Part shown: one piece after another, positions 25,304 to 33,341 of the stretch
How the letters are laid out: each line of letters begins with the position of its first letter
How positions within the stretch are numbered: position 1 is the stretch's first letter
From: Variovorax paradoxus EPS
Lineage (GTDB): Bacteria; Pseudomonadota; Gammaproteobacteria; Burkholderiales; Burkholderiaceae_C
DNA: 64,000 nt
Assembly: GCF_000184745.1 (NCBI RefSeq)
Contig: NC_014931.1
Span: 6,014,001-6,078,000, forward strand
Direction: 5' to 3'
The notes under the pieces: model-generated
What the model was told of the DNA's origin: nothing
The model's input: only the letters and a program-made list of their open reading frames with translations
Databases searched by the model: none
Translations under genes and position numbers: made by a program

Positions 25304-28300
25304 ATGCCATCCGCTGACCGCAGCGCGCTCTGGGCCGAGATCAGCCAGGCCAACCGGCTCTACCGTCTCGAGGTTCCAGGCGCTTCCACAACCAACGCCA
25401 GCATCGACGCCCTGCGCGTCGAAGGCTGGGTGCAGCGCGAGGCCGTGTCGCAGCCGTTCGAGATGCGCATCGTCTGCCTGAGCCTGCGCGCCGATCTCGC
25501 GCTCTCGTCGATGATCGATCAGCCCCTCACGCTGATCACCGTGCTGGCCAACGGCTCGACCGGCAAGCGTACCGGCCTCATCCGCGCGGTGGAATCGCTC
25601 GGCTCCGACGGCGGCCTCGCACGCTATCGCCTCACGCTCGTGCCATGGATCTGGCTGGCCACGCAGCAGGGGCGCAGCCAGGTGTTCCAGCAACGCTCGG
25701 TGGCCGACATCATCGAGCGTGTGCTCGCGCCGTATGCCGACGCGGGCAGTTGGGCCTTCTCTTCCGAGGTGAGCGGCTTCCTGGCCGATGCGCCCATTCG
25801 CACCTACTGCACGCAGTACCGCGAGAGCGACTTCGATTTCTTCTCGCGCCTGCTCACCGAAGAGGGCCTGGCCTGGCGCATCGAGGAAGACGAGAAAGCG
25901 CCCCTGGGGCACAAGCTCGTGATCTTCTCGGCGAACGATGCGCAGCCTGCGGACCCGGGCTCGCCCATCCGCTTTCATCGCAAGAGTTCGCAGGAGCGCA
26001 GCGATGCCGTGCAGGCGCTGGTGCGCCGCATGCGGCAGTCGGTGGCGCAGGTGCATTTGAGCGCATGGAACGTCGACGGCAAGCGCCAGTTGGCGGGCAG
26101 CGCCGCCGCGCGATTTGCGGTCGGCGGCAAGAACGCACCGCGCATCGAGTACGACGACGTGCTCGGCCTGAACGACCGCAGCCGCGGCTGGGACAGCAAC
26201 CGCACGCTCGAACGCTATGCCGGCCTGATGATGGAAGCGGCCGAATGCCGCGCCGACGTGATGCTCGGCCACAGCACCGTGCGCACGCTGCGCGCGGGCA
26301 CGCGCATCGAAGTCGACGATGCACCGGCGCTTGGATTGCAGGCGAAGCCCGCGCTGCTGTTGGACACCGTCGAGCATGTGGGCATCAACAATCTGCCGAA
26401 GGACACCGCGGCATCGATTGCTGCGCAGTTGGGCGATCTGTCGGAGCACCTTGTGTTCGACAGGCCCTGTGCATCCGTCACTGCCGAAGACGATGTGTTC
26501 GGGCTGGTGCCGACAGCCACGGGCAGCGCGCACGACGAGACGAACGATGTCCATCCGCAAGCGCAGAGCCTTGCCGCGGCGAAGACGCTTGGCTATGCCA
26601 ACAGCTTCTCGGCGGTGCATCTGGATCGTCCGTGGCGGCCCGTGCTCGCGGCCGCCGACGGCGCGCGGCTGCATGCCAAGCCCACGGCCAGCGGCGTGCA
26701 CAGCGCGATCGTCGTCGGGCCCTCGGGCGAGACCTCGCCGAACGGCGCGGACGAGCTGTATTGCAACGACCGCGGCGACGTGCGCGTGCGCTTCCATTGG
26801 CAGACCAACGATTCGGCCGGCGGCGATGCGCAGAACACCGGCGGCGGCGACGCCAAGGACAACCGCAGCACGCGATGGATTCGCGTGGCGCAGCGTCAGG
26901 CCGGTCCCGGCATGGGCTGGCAGTGGCTGCCGCGTATCGGACAGGAAGTGCTGGTGAAGTTCGTCGACCTCGATGTCGACCAGCCGGTGATCGTCGGTGC
27001 GCTGTACAACGGGCGCGGAGATGGCGGCATCGAGCCTACGCCTGGCGGTGCATCGCGCAATCAGGAAGGCTCAGCAAGCCAGGGCCAGCAGAGCGACGTC
27101 TTTGCGCAGGCCCGCAATGGATCGCCGAGCGCGCAGGCCAATCTCGCTGCTGGCCACGCGCCGGCCTGGCACGGTTCGAGCGCGGATGACAGGGGGCATC
27201 GCAACGCTGCGGCGCTGAGCGGCTTCAAGACGAAGGAGTTCGGCGGCGAGGGGTTCAGTCAGCTGGTATTCGACGATTCGAATCAGCAGTTGCGCGTGCA
27301 GCTGCATGCGAGCACGGCGCACAGCCAGTTGAACCTCGGACATCTGATTCATCAGGCAGACAACTTCCGCGGGAGCTTCCGCGGACAGGGGCTCGAGCTT
27401 CGCACCGATGGCTATGCAGCCTTGCGTGGTGGGAAGGGCGTGCTGTTGAGCACGTACCACGGGGCCGGTGGGAAGCAGCTTGAACCTGTTGGCGACTTTG
27501 CTGCGGGCATGGCGTTGCTCAAACAAGTGCAGCAGCTGGGGCAGGCGCTGAGCGAAGCCGCGATGAAGCACGAGACCGTGCAGCTCGCCGGGCATATCGG
27601 TTCCGACAAGGCCAACGCTTCACAGCTCGACAAGGAGCGCGCACCGTACGCGGCGATGGAGCATACGGCGAGCGGGATGGTGGCCGGCGATGCGCTGGAG
27701 ACGGCGTATTCGGATGCGTCGGACAAATCCATAGCTACCGGCGATGGCAAGGTGCCGCACACGACCGATGCGGTTGTTGCGCTGGCTGCGCGCGGCGGCC
27801 TGGCGATGGTTGCGGGGCAGCAATTGCAGATCGTGGCGGGTGAGACTGCGACGTTGGCCAGCGGTGGGGATATCAACCTGGCGCTGGCGGATGTGCTGAG
27901 GGTGCATAGCGGGCAGGCTATTGGGCTGCTGGCTGGCGCGCAGAAGGCGGATGCCGAGTCGGGTCTGTCGATCATTGCGGGCAGCGACGACCTGGATTTT
28001 CAGGCGCAGCACGATGAATTGCGGGTGCAAGCCAAGGATGCGCTGAAGATCGCGAGTACCGACAAGACGGTGGAGTTCGCGGCGAAGAAGAAGATCCGCA
28101 TTGCGACCGCGCAAGGCGCGTCGATCACGTTGCAGAACGGGGATATCACGTTTGAATGCCCGGGGAAGATTACCTATCACGCGGTGCAGCGGAAGCTGGC
28201 GGGGCCGACGAGCCTTCAACATCCCCTTCCCGCAAACCCCGACGCCGCGCCGTTCCAGCGCAAATACGTCATTCGACGTGCCACCGACAACCAACCGATT

Positions 28301-28438
28301 CCTCGCCAGAAGTATCGAATCACCATGGACGATGGCCGCACCATCGAAGGCGTCAGCGACGACAAGGGCGAAACGGAATTCGCCAAGTCCGACGGCATTC
28401 AAAACGTGGTGATTGAACTCTTGTACGACCGCGCATGA
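25304..28438 (+). CDS. vgrG: VgrG with DUF2345 and a transthyretin-like C-terminal tail
   Basis: This is the cargo-carrying spike protein, 1044 residues. The gp27-like region has YRESDFDFFSRLLTEEGLAW near residue 170. The gp5 OB-fold region follows with VRVRFHW, then PRIGQEVLVKFVDLDVDQPV. A DUF2345 beta-helix spans about residues 690-960 (GLAMVAGQQLQIVAGE and IRIATAQGASITLQNG). Residues 985-1044 form an extra domain with YVIRRATDNQPIPRQKYRI and SDDKGETEF, typical of the TTR domain that docks lipase effectors on VgrG in enteroaggregative E. coli. The stop overlaps the lipase start (ATGA), which supports a matched spike-effector pair. Confidence 0.94.
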   Translation: MPSADRSALWAEISQANRLYRLEVPGASTTNASIDALRVEGWVQREAVSQPFEMRIVCLSLRADLALSSMIDQPLTLITVLANGSTGKRTGLIRAVESLGSDGGLARYRLTLVPWIWLATQQGRSQVFQQRSVADIIERVLAPYADAGSWAFSSEVSGFLADAPIRTYCTQYRESDFDFFSRLLTEEGLAWRIEEDEKAPLGHKLVIFSANDAQPADPGSPIRFHRKSSQERSDAVQALVRRMRQSVAQVHLSAWNVDGKRQLAGSAAARFAVGGKNAPRIEYDDVLGLNDRSRGWDSNRTLERYAGLMMEAAECRADVMLGHSTVRTLRAGTRIEVDDAPALGLQAKPALLLDTVEHVGINNLPKDTAASIAAQLGDLSEHLVFDRPCASVTAEDDVFGLVPTATGSAHDETNDVHPQAQSLAAAKTLGYANSFSAVHLDRPWRPVLAAADGARLHAKPTASGVHSAIVVGPSGETSPNGADELYCNDRGDVRVRFHWQTNDSAGGDAQNTGGGDAKDNRSTRWIRVAQRQAGPGMGWQWLPRIGQEVLVKFVDLDVDQPVIVGALYNGRGDGGIEPTPGGASRNQEGSASQGQQSDVFAQARNGSPSAQANLAAGHAPAWHGSSADDRGHRNAAALSGFKTKEFGGEGFSQLVFDDSNQQLRVQLHASTAHSQLNLGHLIHQADNFRGSFRGQGLELRTDGYAALRGGKGVLLSTYHGAGGKQLEPVGDFAAGMALLKQVQQLGQALSEAAMKHETVQLAGHIGSDKANASQLDKERAPYAAMEHTASGMVAGDALETAYSDASDKSIATGDGKVPHTTDAVVALAARGGLAMVAGQQLQIVAGETATLASGGDINLALADVLRVHSGQAIGLLAGAQKADAESGLSIIAGSDDLDFQAQHDELRVQAKDALKIASTDKTVEFAAKKKIRIATAQGASITLQNGDITFECPGKITYHAVQRKLAGPTSLQHPLPANPDAAPFQRKYVIRRATDNQPIPRQKYRITMDDGRTIEGVSDDKGETEFAKSDGIQNVVIELLYDRA

Positions 28439-30504
28439 CCAATCAGGAACTCGATACGCAAGCGCCCACGACATCTCCCGGGATGGACAAAAGCGATGTT
28501 CACGCCGGCTTCCTTCCCGGCCTCGTCATCTTCGTGCACGGCGTCAATTCGGACGGCGAGTGGTACGAGCAGTGCGAAGAGGGCCTGATTGATGGCCTCA
28601 ATGAGCGTCTTGGTTATAGCCGGGCGTGGCTTTCGGATCGGGCAACGCTGCGCAAGGTGGAGTACAAGCCTGAACTCACCGCCGAAGGCGGCATAGATTT
28701 TGGGTTGGACGGCGACAGCTTCGTTGCCGATCCTGGCCGTTCCCCGGTGATCCGATTCCGCTGGGGCTACAAAGCAGCAGGGAAAGATGGCACAGACACC
28801 ATCGACGAGAAAAAAGAATATGCCGGCAAGATTTACCTGAACGAGCTCGACGCATGGGGCGGCGGTCCGTTCCAGAATGGCACGTCGGCCTTGCCTTACA
28901 TGTGGGGCAATGGCCTGGACGACCGCCTGTTCTGGTGGATCTACGCCAACATGCTGCCGGTCGAAGGACGCGACGTGTACGCCTGCCCGCCGCGCACCTA
29001 CTACGCACACGGAGCGCATCGGCTCAAGGAACTCATCAAGGCCATCCGCAAGAAGCAGCCCGACTGCCCCATCACCGTGGTTTGCCACAGCCAGGGCAAC
29101 ATGGTCACGCTGGGCGCGGCGATGCTGGGTATTGCGGAGGGCGCGCTAGCCGACACCTACATCCTGGCCAACCCCCCTTACAACCTCGACTCCAGCACCA
29201 TGGATGCGTTGTCGAACTCCGAGGGGTTCAATTTGGAGGGCGAAGCTGGTGGCGTCACCAGCGAGGCCCGCCAGGAAACGTTCAAGAACTTCTTGCAGGC
29301 AGTGGTGGAGCGCTTCAACAAGGCGCACCAGAAACTCGAAGACATCAACGACAGGCAACGCAGCCAGGATCCCGAGACGGGGGAGGATCTTTTTGTCTTG
29401 AACAATATGGGTGATGCGTCGGACACACCCTATCCCTATGTCCCGGGAGAGGACCGCGACAACCGTGGTCGCGTATTCCTCTACTGCAACCCGCACGATC
29501 AGGTTATTGGTGTCACACCGGTACAGGGCATGGGATGGCAGGGCGTGAGCAAAGCACAGCGCGATGCTCTCGACACCAACAACCGCTTTTATGTCCGCGT
29601 GTGGGCGCAACCCAAGACCGGCGGTCGCGCTGGCAGCGGCTTCCAGGTGGGCAGTCCTGACTGGAAGCAGTACAACTATCTGGAAGACAACCACAGCAAG
29701 CGTTTCTGGAATCCACCGGCGCCACTGGCTCGCTATCGACTGTCTTACAACGAGAAGCAGAGCTTCGTCTCCAAAGTGATCACAACGGTAGCCGCCCCGT
29801 TGCTGATCGTCGCCACGCGCCTAGTCAATGTGCGCATCAACGACGATCCGAAAAAAGGGTGGACGGTAAGCATCAATGCACCGGAGTTGCCGGACCCGTT
29901 CGTGCCCATGAGCCGTCGCACAGCCAATCCCAGCGTGGACGATGCGGCCGACTACAAAGGCCGTCGTGACAACGACTTCGACGAGGGCAAGGACCCAGCA
30001 CGGGGCTATGTGAACAAGGATGGTGACTTCGGCAAGGCGTACGGTGTGGACGGCAGCGGCGATGCCAGCACCGAAGCGGGTCTGCGCTACGAGATCAACG
30101 CTCGCTTGAAAATGGAACAGGCGGCGGGACGGCTCGGAAAAGAAGAGAGCGACATGAAGACCCAAACCACCGCGTTTCTGAAAGAAAACCCCAACGCCAC
30201 CGATCACTCGACCATCGTGGGGAACGCCATGCATGCGCGCAAGGCCATTGCCTATGACGTGGCTATTGGTTGGGTCAATCCGTCGGAGATCACAGCGGAA
30301 GATTTGAAAGACTTCAGACAGTTTGCCGACTGGCGATACCTGCACCGAAATCCGTTAGATACCCTGAACTTCAGAGAATACGATCAGAAGGGTTTTTTCA
30401 ATGGCCACCAGCTCTTTCATACCTATGACATGCAGCACATGGCCGACAACGCTCCCAAGATAGTCGATAAACGCAAGAGCAACTTCATCGCCAAAATTCA
30501 TTAA
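28435..30504 (+). CDS. Tle3-like T6SS lipase effector
   Basis: This is a predicted alpha/beta-hydrolase effector attacking membrane phospholipids of target cells. It has 689 residues. The N-terminal hydrolase half shows LVIFVHGVNSDGEWY near residue 31 (the oxyanion-hole type motif) and ITVVCHSQGNMVTLGAAMLG, with Ser219 as nucleophile. The classic GxSxG reads C-H-S-Q-G here, with Cys in the first position. VFLYCNPHDQVIGVTPVQGM probably holds the catalytic Asp. The organisation matches Tle3/DUF3274-type proteins. No signal peptide is visible, as expected for a T6SS-delivered cargo. It is tightly coupled to vgrG upstream and to the next gene by a one-base overlap. Codons are more AT-rich than those of core genes. 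Confidence 0.85.
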   Translation: MTNQELDTQAPTTSPGMDKSDVHAGFLPGLVIFVHGVNSDGEWYEQCEEGLIDGLNERLGYSRAWLSDRATLRKVEYKPELTAEGGIDFGLDGDSFVADPGRSPVIRFRWGYKAAGKDGTDTIDEKKEYAGKIYLNELDAWGGGPFQNGTSALPYMWGNGLDDRLFWWIYANMLPVEGRDVYACPPRTYYAHGAHRLKELIKAIRKKQPDCPITVVCHSQGNMVTLGAAMLGIAEGALADTYILANPPYNLDSSTMDALSNSEGFNLEGEAGGVTSEARQETFKNFLQAVVERFNKAHQKLEDINDRQRSQDPETGEDLFVLNNMGDASDTPYPYVPGEDRDNRGRVFLYCNPHDQVIGVTPVQGMGWQGVSKAQRDALDTNNRFYVRVWAQPKTGGRAGSGFQVGSPDWKQYNYLEDNHSKRFWNPPAPLARYRLSYNEKQSFVSKVITTVAAPLLIVATRLVNVRINDDPKKGWTVSINAPELPDPFVPMSRRTANPSVDDAADYKGRRDNDFDEGKDPARGYVNKDGDFGKAYGVDGSGDASTEAGLRYEINARLKMEQAAGRLGKEESDMKTQTTAFLKENPNATDHSTIVGNAMHARKAIAYDVAIGWVNPSEITAEDLKDFRQFADWRYLHRNPLDTLNFREYDQKGFFNGHQLFHTYDMQHMADNAPKIVDKRKSNFIAKIH

Positions 30505-31751
30505 TGAATGCACGCCGCACTTTGATGCTGGGAGCCATAGTGGCACTACTCGATTTTTTGGGGCTGAATAGACTGGCAAGCGCTCAGATCACCAAACCCA
30601 CAAACACCACCAGCCCAGTGCCCCAACACAATTCCAGTTGGCCACAAGGGGCAGCAGCACAACTGATCGCAGGCAATGTCATCACGCCGCTACGGCACAT
30701 CGCTTATTCAGCGGACTGGTTTCTTCGGGAGCTCATCGCTTTCAGTCCAGAAGACACACCTCCGAACTCATTTCGAGCGACCATCGTCAATAGTTCCGGA
30801 GCAGTGCCACTCGTCGGATACGTGGAAGGGTATATCTCCGATCTCGCGGAGAGCTACTCATTGCCCGTGAGCTACTTTGACCAGACGGTCGATGGCTACC
30901 ACATGTTCTTGTGGAACGGCGTGAAGATGAAGGGATTGCAGATCGTCACTTCGTTGCCTGAAAGCCTGACGCAAGACGAGGTCCAGAAGCTATGGGACTA
31001 CGCCTACTTGTCTTACGGCAACGTCTCCAAACCAACACTCACATCTATCCCGGGGCTGTCCGGCTGGAACGGCCTAGCGACTGCATGGAACTTAATCGCG
31101 ACGCCCGAGGCCAAGGCCGTCTGGCTCACCAGTTCGGATGCACCCAGTCGCCCTAAGTACAAGCAATCCAATGAGTCTGGCGTTCAACTGATCGTGGGCC
31201 ATCCAGCCTATGAAAGCGGACGCAAGCCGCTCGCCTATTTCACCGCCCCTGTGGTCGTCAGGAACAACGACGCCCAGCCCAGCTATCCCCAAGAGCGCAA
31301 GCGTGTTGCTGCTTTGCGCGAGTCGGTCGAGCAGGTCTGCGCGGCAGCGGGCCTGTCCCCCGCCGATGTCGGTACCGTCATGCGCGACAGCGGCCGGGGT
31401 TCGCGCGAGGCCGCCACGCGTCTGTCGGATACCGCAGCCGCGCTCTCCCCTTTGGCGCCCAAGCTCGATATGTTGAAGGACACGTTGGACATGACCTCGC
31501 TGCTGGGTGACCTCGGCGCATCGACGGTGAACTACTCACTTCTGATGGCCGCTTTTGCCTGCCATGAACGCAAGCACCCTGTGTTGTATCTGTCCAGCCG
31601 TGATCCCGAAGCGGGCCGGGCCATGCTGATCCTGCCATCACCGGACTATTCGGTCACGGATGAAGCTCGACGCGATCGAATGATCAAGTACGGCAAACAG
31701 ACAAACCGTCCATGGTGGGGCGAGCGCAAAGACGGCAAGGCGGACTACTGA
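30504..31751 (+). CDS. Exported protein next to the lipase; candidate Tla3-like adaptor or immunity
   Basis: The function is not certain. The protein has 415 residues. The N-terminus, MNARRTLMLGAIVALLDFLG and then RLASA before Gln, looks like a signal peptide with a twin Arg. The body has AVPLVGYVEGYISDLAESYS, VKMKGLQIVTSLPESLTQDE and VQLIVGHPAYESGRKPLAYF. Lipase operons of the Tle3 type in Pseudomonas aeruginosa carry an adaptor, Tla3 (DUF2875), beside Tle3, and this gene is in a comparable place. A predicted export signal would instead favour periplasmic immunity. Both are inference. It overlaps both neighbours by one base, so all three are translated together. Confidence 0.6.
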   Translation: MNARRTLMLGAIVALLDFLGLNRLASAQITKPTNTTSPVPQHNSSWPQGAAAQLIAGNVITPLRHIAYSADWFLRELIAFSPEDTPPNSFRATIVNSSGAVPLVGYVEGYISDLAESYSLPVSYFDQTVDGYHMFLWNGVKMKGLQIVTSLPESLTQDEVQKLWDYAYLSYGNVSKPTLTSIPGLSGWNGLATAWNLIATPEAKAVWLTSSDAPSRPKYKQSNESGVQLIVGHPAYESGRKPLAYFTAPVVVRNNDAQPSYPQERKRVAALRESVEQVCAAAGLSPADVGTVMRDSGRGSREAATRLSDTAAALSPLAPKLDMLKDTLDMTSLLGDLGASTVNYSLLMAAFACHERKHPVLYLSSRDPEAGRAMLILPSPDYSVTDEARRDRMIKYGKQTNRPWWGERKDGKADY

Positions 31752-32083
31752 TGAATATGAGCTTTGGCTCGGGCCCTCTCCGCGTTCTGACGATGAGCGT
31801 GCTGCTCGCCATCGCGTTGGGCGGTTGCACAACCTCCTTGCCGGAAAAGCAATACACCAACACAGGCTACGACGACGAGAACTACGACCTGCGGCTCTGC
31901 TGGAAGAAATTCGTTCTTCGACGTGCGACCGACAACCGCCCGATGCCCAGGGAAAAGTACGAGATTCGGGACATTCGCAATGTCCTGGTAAGTACCGGTG
32001 TCACGAACGAAAAAGGAGAGACCGTGCCCGTACGTTGTCACCCCGATGGTCCGCTGAAAATGACTCCCGTGTATCCGCGGTAG
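31751..32083 (+). CDS. Small lipoprotein carrying a copy of the VgrG tail (TTR-like) domain
   Basis: This is a 110-residue lipoprotein with lipobox ALGGC, Cys26. Residues 53-75, KFVLRRATDNRPMPREKYEI, closely match the C-terminal tail of the VgrG at 28261-28320 (KYVIRRATDNQPIPRQKYRI), and a KGET motif follows in both. At DNA level, 31917-31937 and 28272-28292 agree at 20 of 21 bases. The likely role is immunity to the lipase in the periplasm (Tli3-like), perhaps using the shared domain to bind it; this is inferred. It starts on the last base of the previous stop. Confidence 0.7.
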   Translation: MNMSFGSGPLRVLTMSVLLAIALGGCTTSLPEKQYTNTGYDDENYDLRLCWKKFVLRRATDNRPMPREKYEIRDIRNVLVSTGVTNEKGETVPVRCHPDGPLKMTPVYPR

Positions 32084-32135
32084 ATGCCTGGGTCGGGGTC
32101 CGCCATGCCGTTCATGGACCTCATGCCACGCTGGT

Positions 32136-32728
32136 TTGAAGCTTCATTGCCGCATGGGCGATACGCGCGTTCTGCCATCACTTCTTGCAACGCTGTCCGA
32201 CTCGCAAACGCGACGCGCGGCACAAGCCATCGGTCAATGGCAATGGTTCAACCGGGACGGCACCATCGGCAATTGGCTTGCGCCTGCACTGGACGACGGC
32301 GTCGCCGATACGGCCGACCATCTCGAACTGGATGCGCTGCAATTTGCATCGCTTCTCGATGCGGCGGAGGCGGAGGCGGAGGCGGAGGCGGAGGCGGAGG
32401 CGGAGGCGGAGGCGGAGGCGGAGGCGGAGGCGGACGGCATCTTCGCGCAATTGCTTGAAACGGTATCGCAGCTGGTGCCTCGAACTGGGAGAGCGCTGTT
32501 TCATCGACAGCTTCAACGCACCCTCGAAATCGCCACCGGCCTGCATGTTGCAGGCAACCCGATCGATTGCAGTTCGTCGTGCTCTCGCTGACCTGTGGCG
32601 AATATTTCTACAAGCACCCCGACCTTGCCGACACTTGGCAAGCGGTTGCGCAAGGAACCAGTCTTGCAGCCATGATGAAAAACTGGAGCGACGATCTGTG
32701 GAACGCACTGGAAAACCGCACTCAATGA
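32136..32728 (+). pseudogene. Remnant of a DUF4123 T6SS adaptor gene, 5'-truncated and frameshifted
   Basis: DUF4123 proteins (Tap/TEC) are chaperones that load effectors on VgrG. The first frame reads MGDTRVLPSLLATLSDSQ and HLELDALQFASLLDAAE, like the middle of a DUF4123 domain. It continues after an (Ala-Glu)n run with DGIFAQLLETVSQLVP and LEIATGLHVAGNPID. At about 32567 the reading must shift by one base (missing base or -1 slip), after which it continues LQFVVLSLTCGEYFYKHPDL and NWSDDLWNALENRTQ to the stop at 32726-32728. The unshifted frame ends at 32591. The N-terminal half of the domain is missing. The shifted stop forms an ATGA overlap with the next gene, as an intact ancestor would. 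A sequencing error could explain the shift but not the truncation. Confidence 0.7.
32363..32434 (+). repeat. Hexanucleotide tandem repeat (GGCGGA)12
   Basis: Twelve perfect copies of GGCGGA fill 72 bases inside the DUF4123 remnant. They encode alternating Ala-Glu in the adaptor frame and a poly-Arg run in the frame used by a spurious longer open frame. The unit length keeps the frame, so copy number would change length, not reading. Perfect identity suggests recent slippage. Confidence 0.97.
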
Positions 32729-33210
32729 AACGCCTCACTACCCTTACTCTTTGCGCGCTTGCGCTGCTGGTCTTGCCATTGGCGGCTTGCAGCGGCAAGG
32801 AGCGGGCGCGCGAGAGCTACAGCGCCAATATCAGCCCGTACAACCACACTGCGGACCATATCGAACTCTATGTGGATGGCACTTTCGGCGGCCATTCGAG
32901 CGCCTATGGCGGTGGTGGAAGTTTTGTTTGCTGTGTCTCCTACCCCGCCCAATGGCGTCCTGGCCTCAGTGCCAAGGTGAGGTGGGCCACCTCCAGCGGC
33001 ATACCGGGCGACAGGCGGCCGGAAGCCTATGTTCAGACTTGGCACGAAAAAGTCGTTCCGATCGAAAAATACGACGTTCCGGGCGGCACGCTCAACGTCC
33101 ACTTCCTTGCAGGGGGAGAAGTTCGACTGATCATCTCCAGCAAAGGCGCCGGCGCGAAAGACTATCCTGGGCCGGAGTACCCGGTGAAGCCGCCAAGCTG
33201 GAAATGGTGA
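32725..33210 (+). CDS. DUF3304-type lipoprotein, probable T6SS immunity protein
   Basis: The protein has 161 residues, starting MKRLTTLTLCALALLVLPLA, with lipobox PLAAC and Cys22. The DUF3304 pattern is visible: ISPYNHTADHIELYVDGTFG, then GGGGSFVCCVSYPAQWRPGL and VKVRW-like KVRWATSSG. DUF3304 lipoproteins are often found beside T6SS lipase effectors and act in the periplasm; an immunity role is inferred. A much longer open frame through the hexanucleotide repeat is rejected because the signal peptide starts here. The start overlaps the end of the DUF4123 remnant (ATGA). Its own effector is not visible, so it may be an orphan. Confidence 0.8.
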   Translation: MKRLTTLTLCALALLVLPLAACSGKERARESYSANISPYNHTADHIELYVDGTFGGHSSAYGGGGSFVCCVSYPAQWRPGLSAKVRWATSSGIPGDRRPEAYVQTWHEKVVPIEKYDVPGGTLNVHFLAGGEVRLIISSKGAGAKDYPGPEYPVKPPSWKW

Positions 33211-33253
33211 ATCAAGGCAAGCAAGAGATTTGAAGGATCTGGGAGGAACAACC

Positions 33254-33341
33254 ATGGCCGAATTCCGCGAAGGCTGGTACGAAATCAGCTTTGATGCCAA
33301 GACCCGCGACCAGCGCTGCCGCTACTACAAGACCAGTTCGC
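33254..33341 (+). pseudogene. Broken gene start at the right edge of the T6SS cargo island
   Basis: An ATG with an excellent GGGAGGA ribosome site (33241-33247) begins MAEFREGWYEISFDAKTRDQ and runs about 26 plausible codons. It then enters the 3' end of the opposite-strand YidB-like gene, where the frame (open to 33493) turns into Pro/Arg/Ala-rich nonsense. I read this as the surviving 5' end of a gene removed by a deletion or rearrangement. The family of the fragment is not recognised. Confidence 0.5.

Noticed and set aside
32363..32434. Possible CRISPR-like or minisatellite array
   Set aside because: Units are 6 bases with no spacers; it is a simple tandem repeat.
32185..33210. Open frame of 341 codons with a long poly-Arg run
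   Set aside because: It reads the hexanucleotide tract in the wrong frame and then fuses to the DUF3304 lipoprotein, whose own signal peptide starts at 32725.
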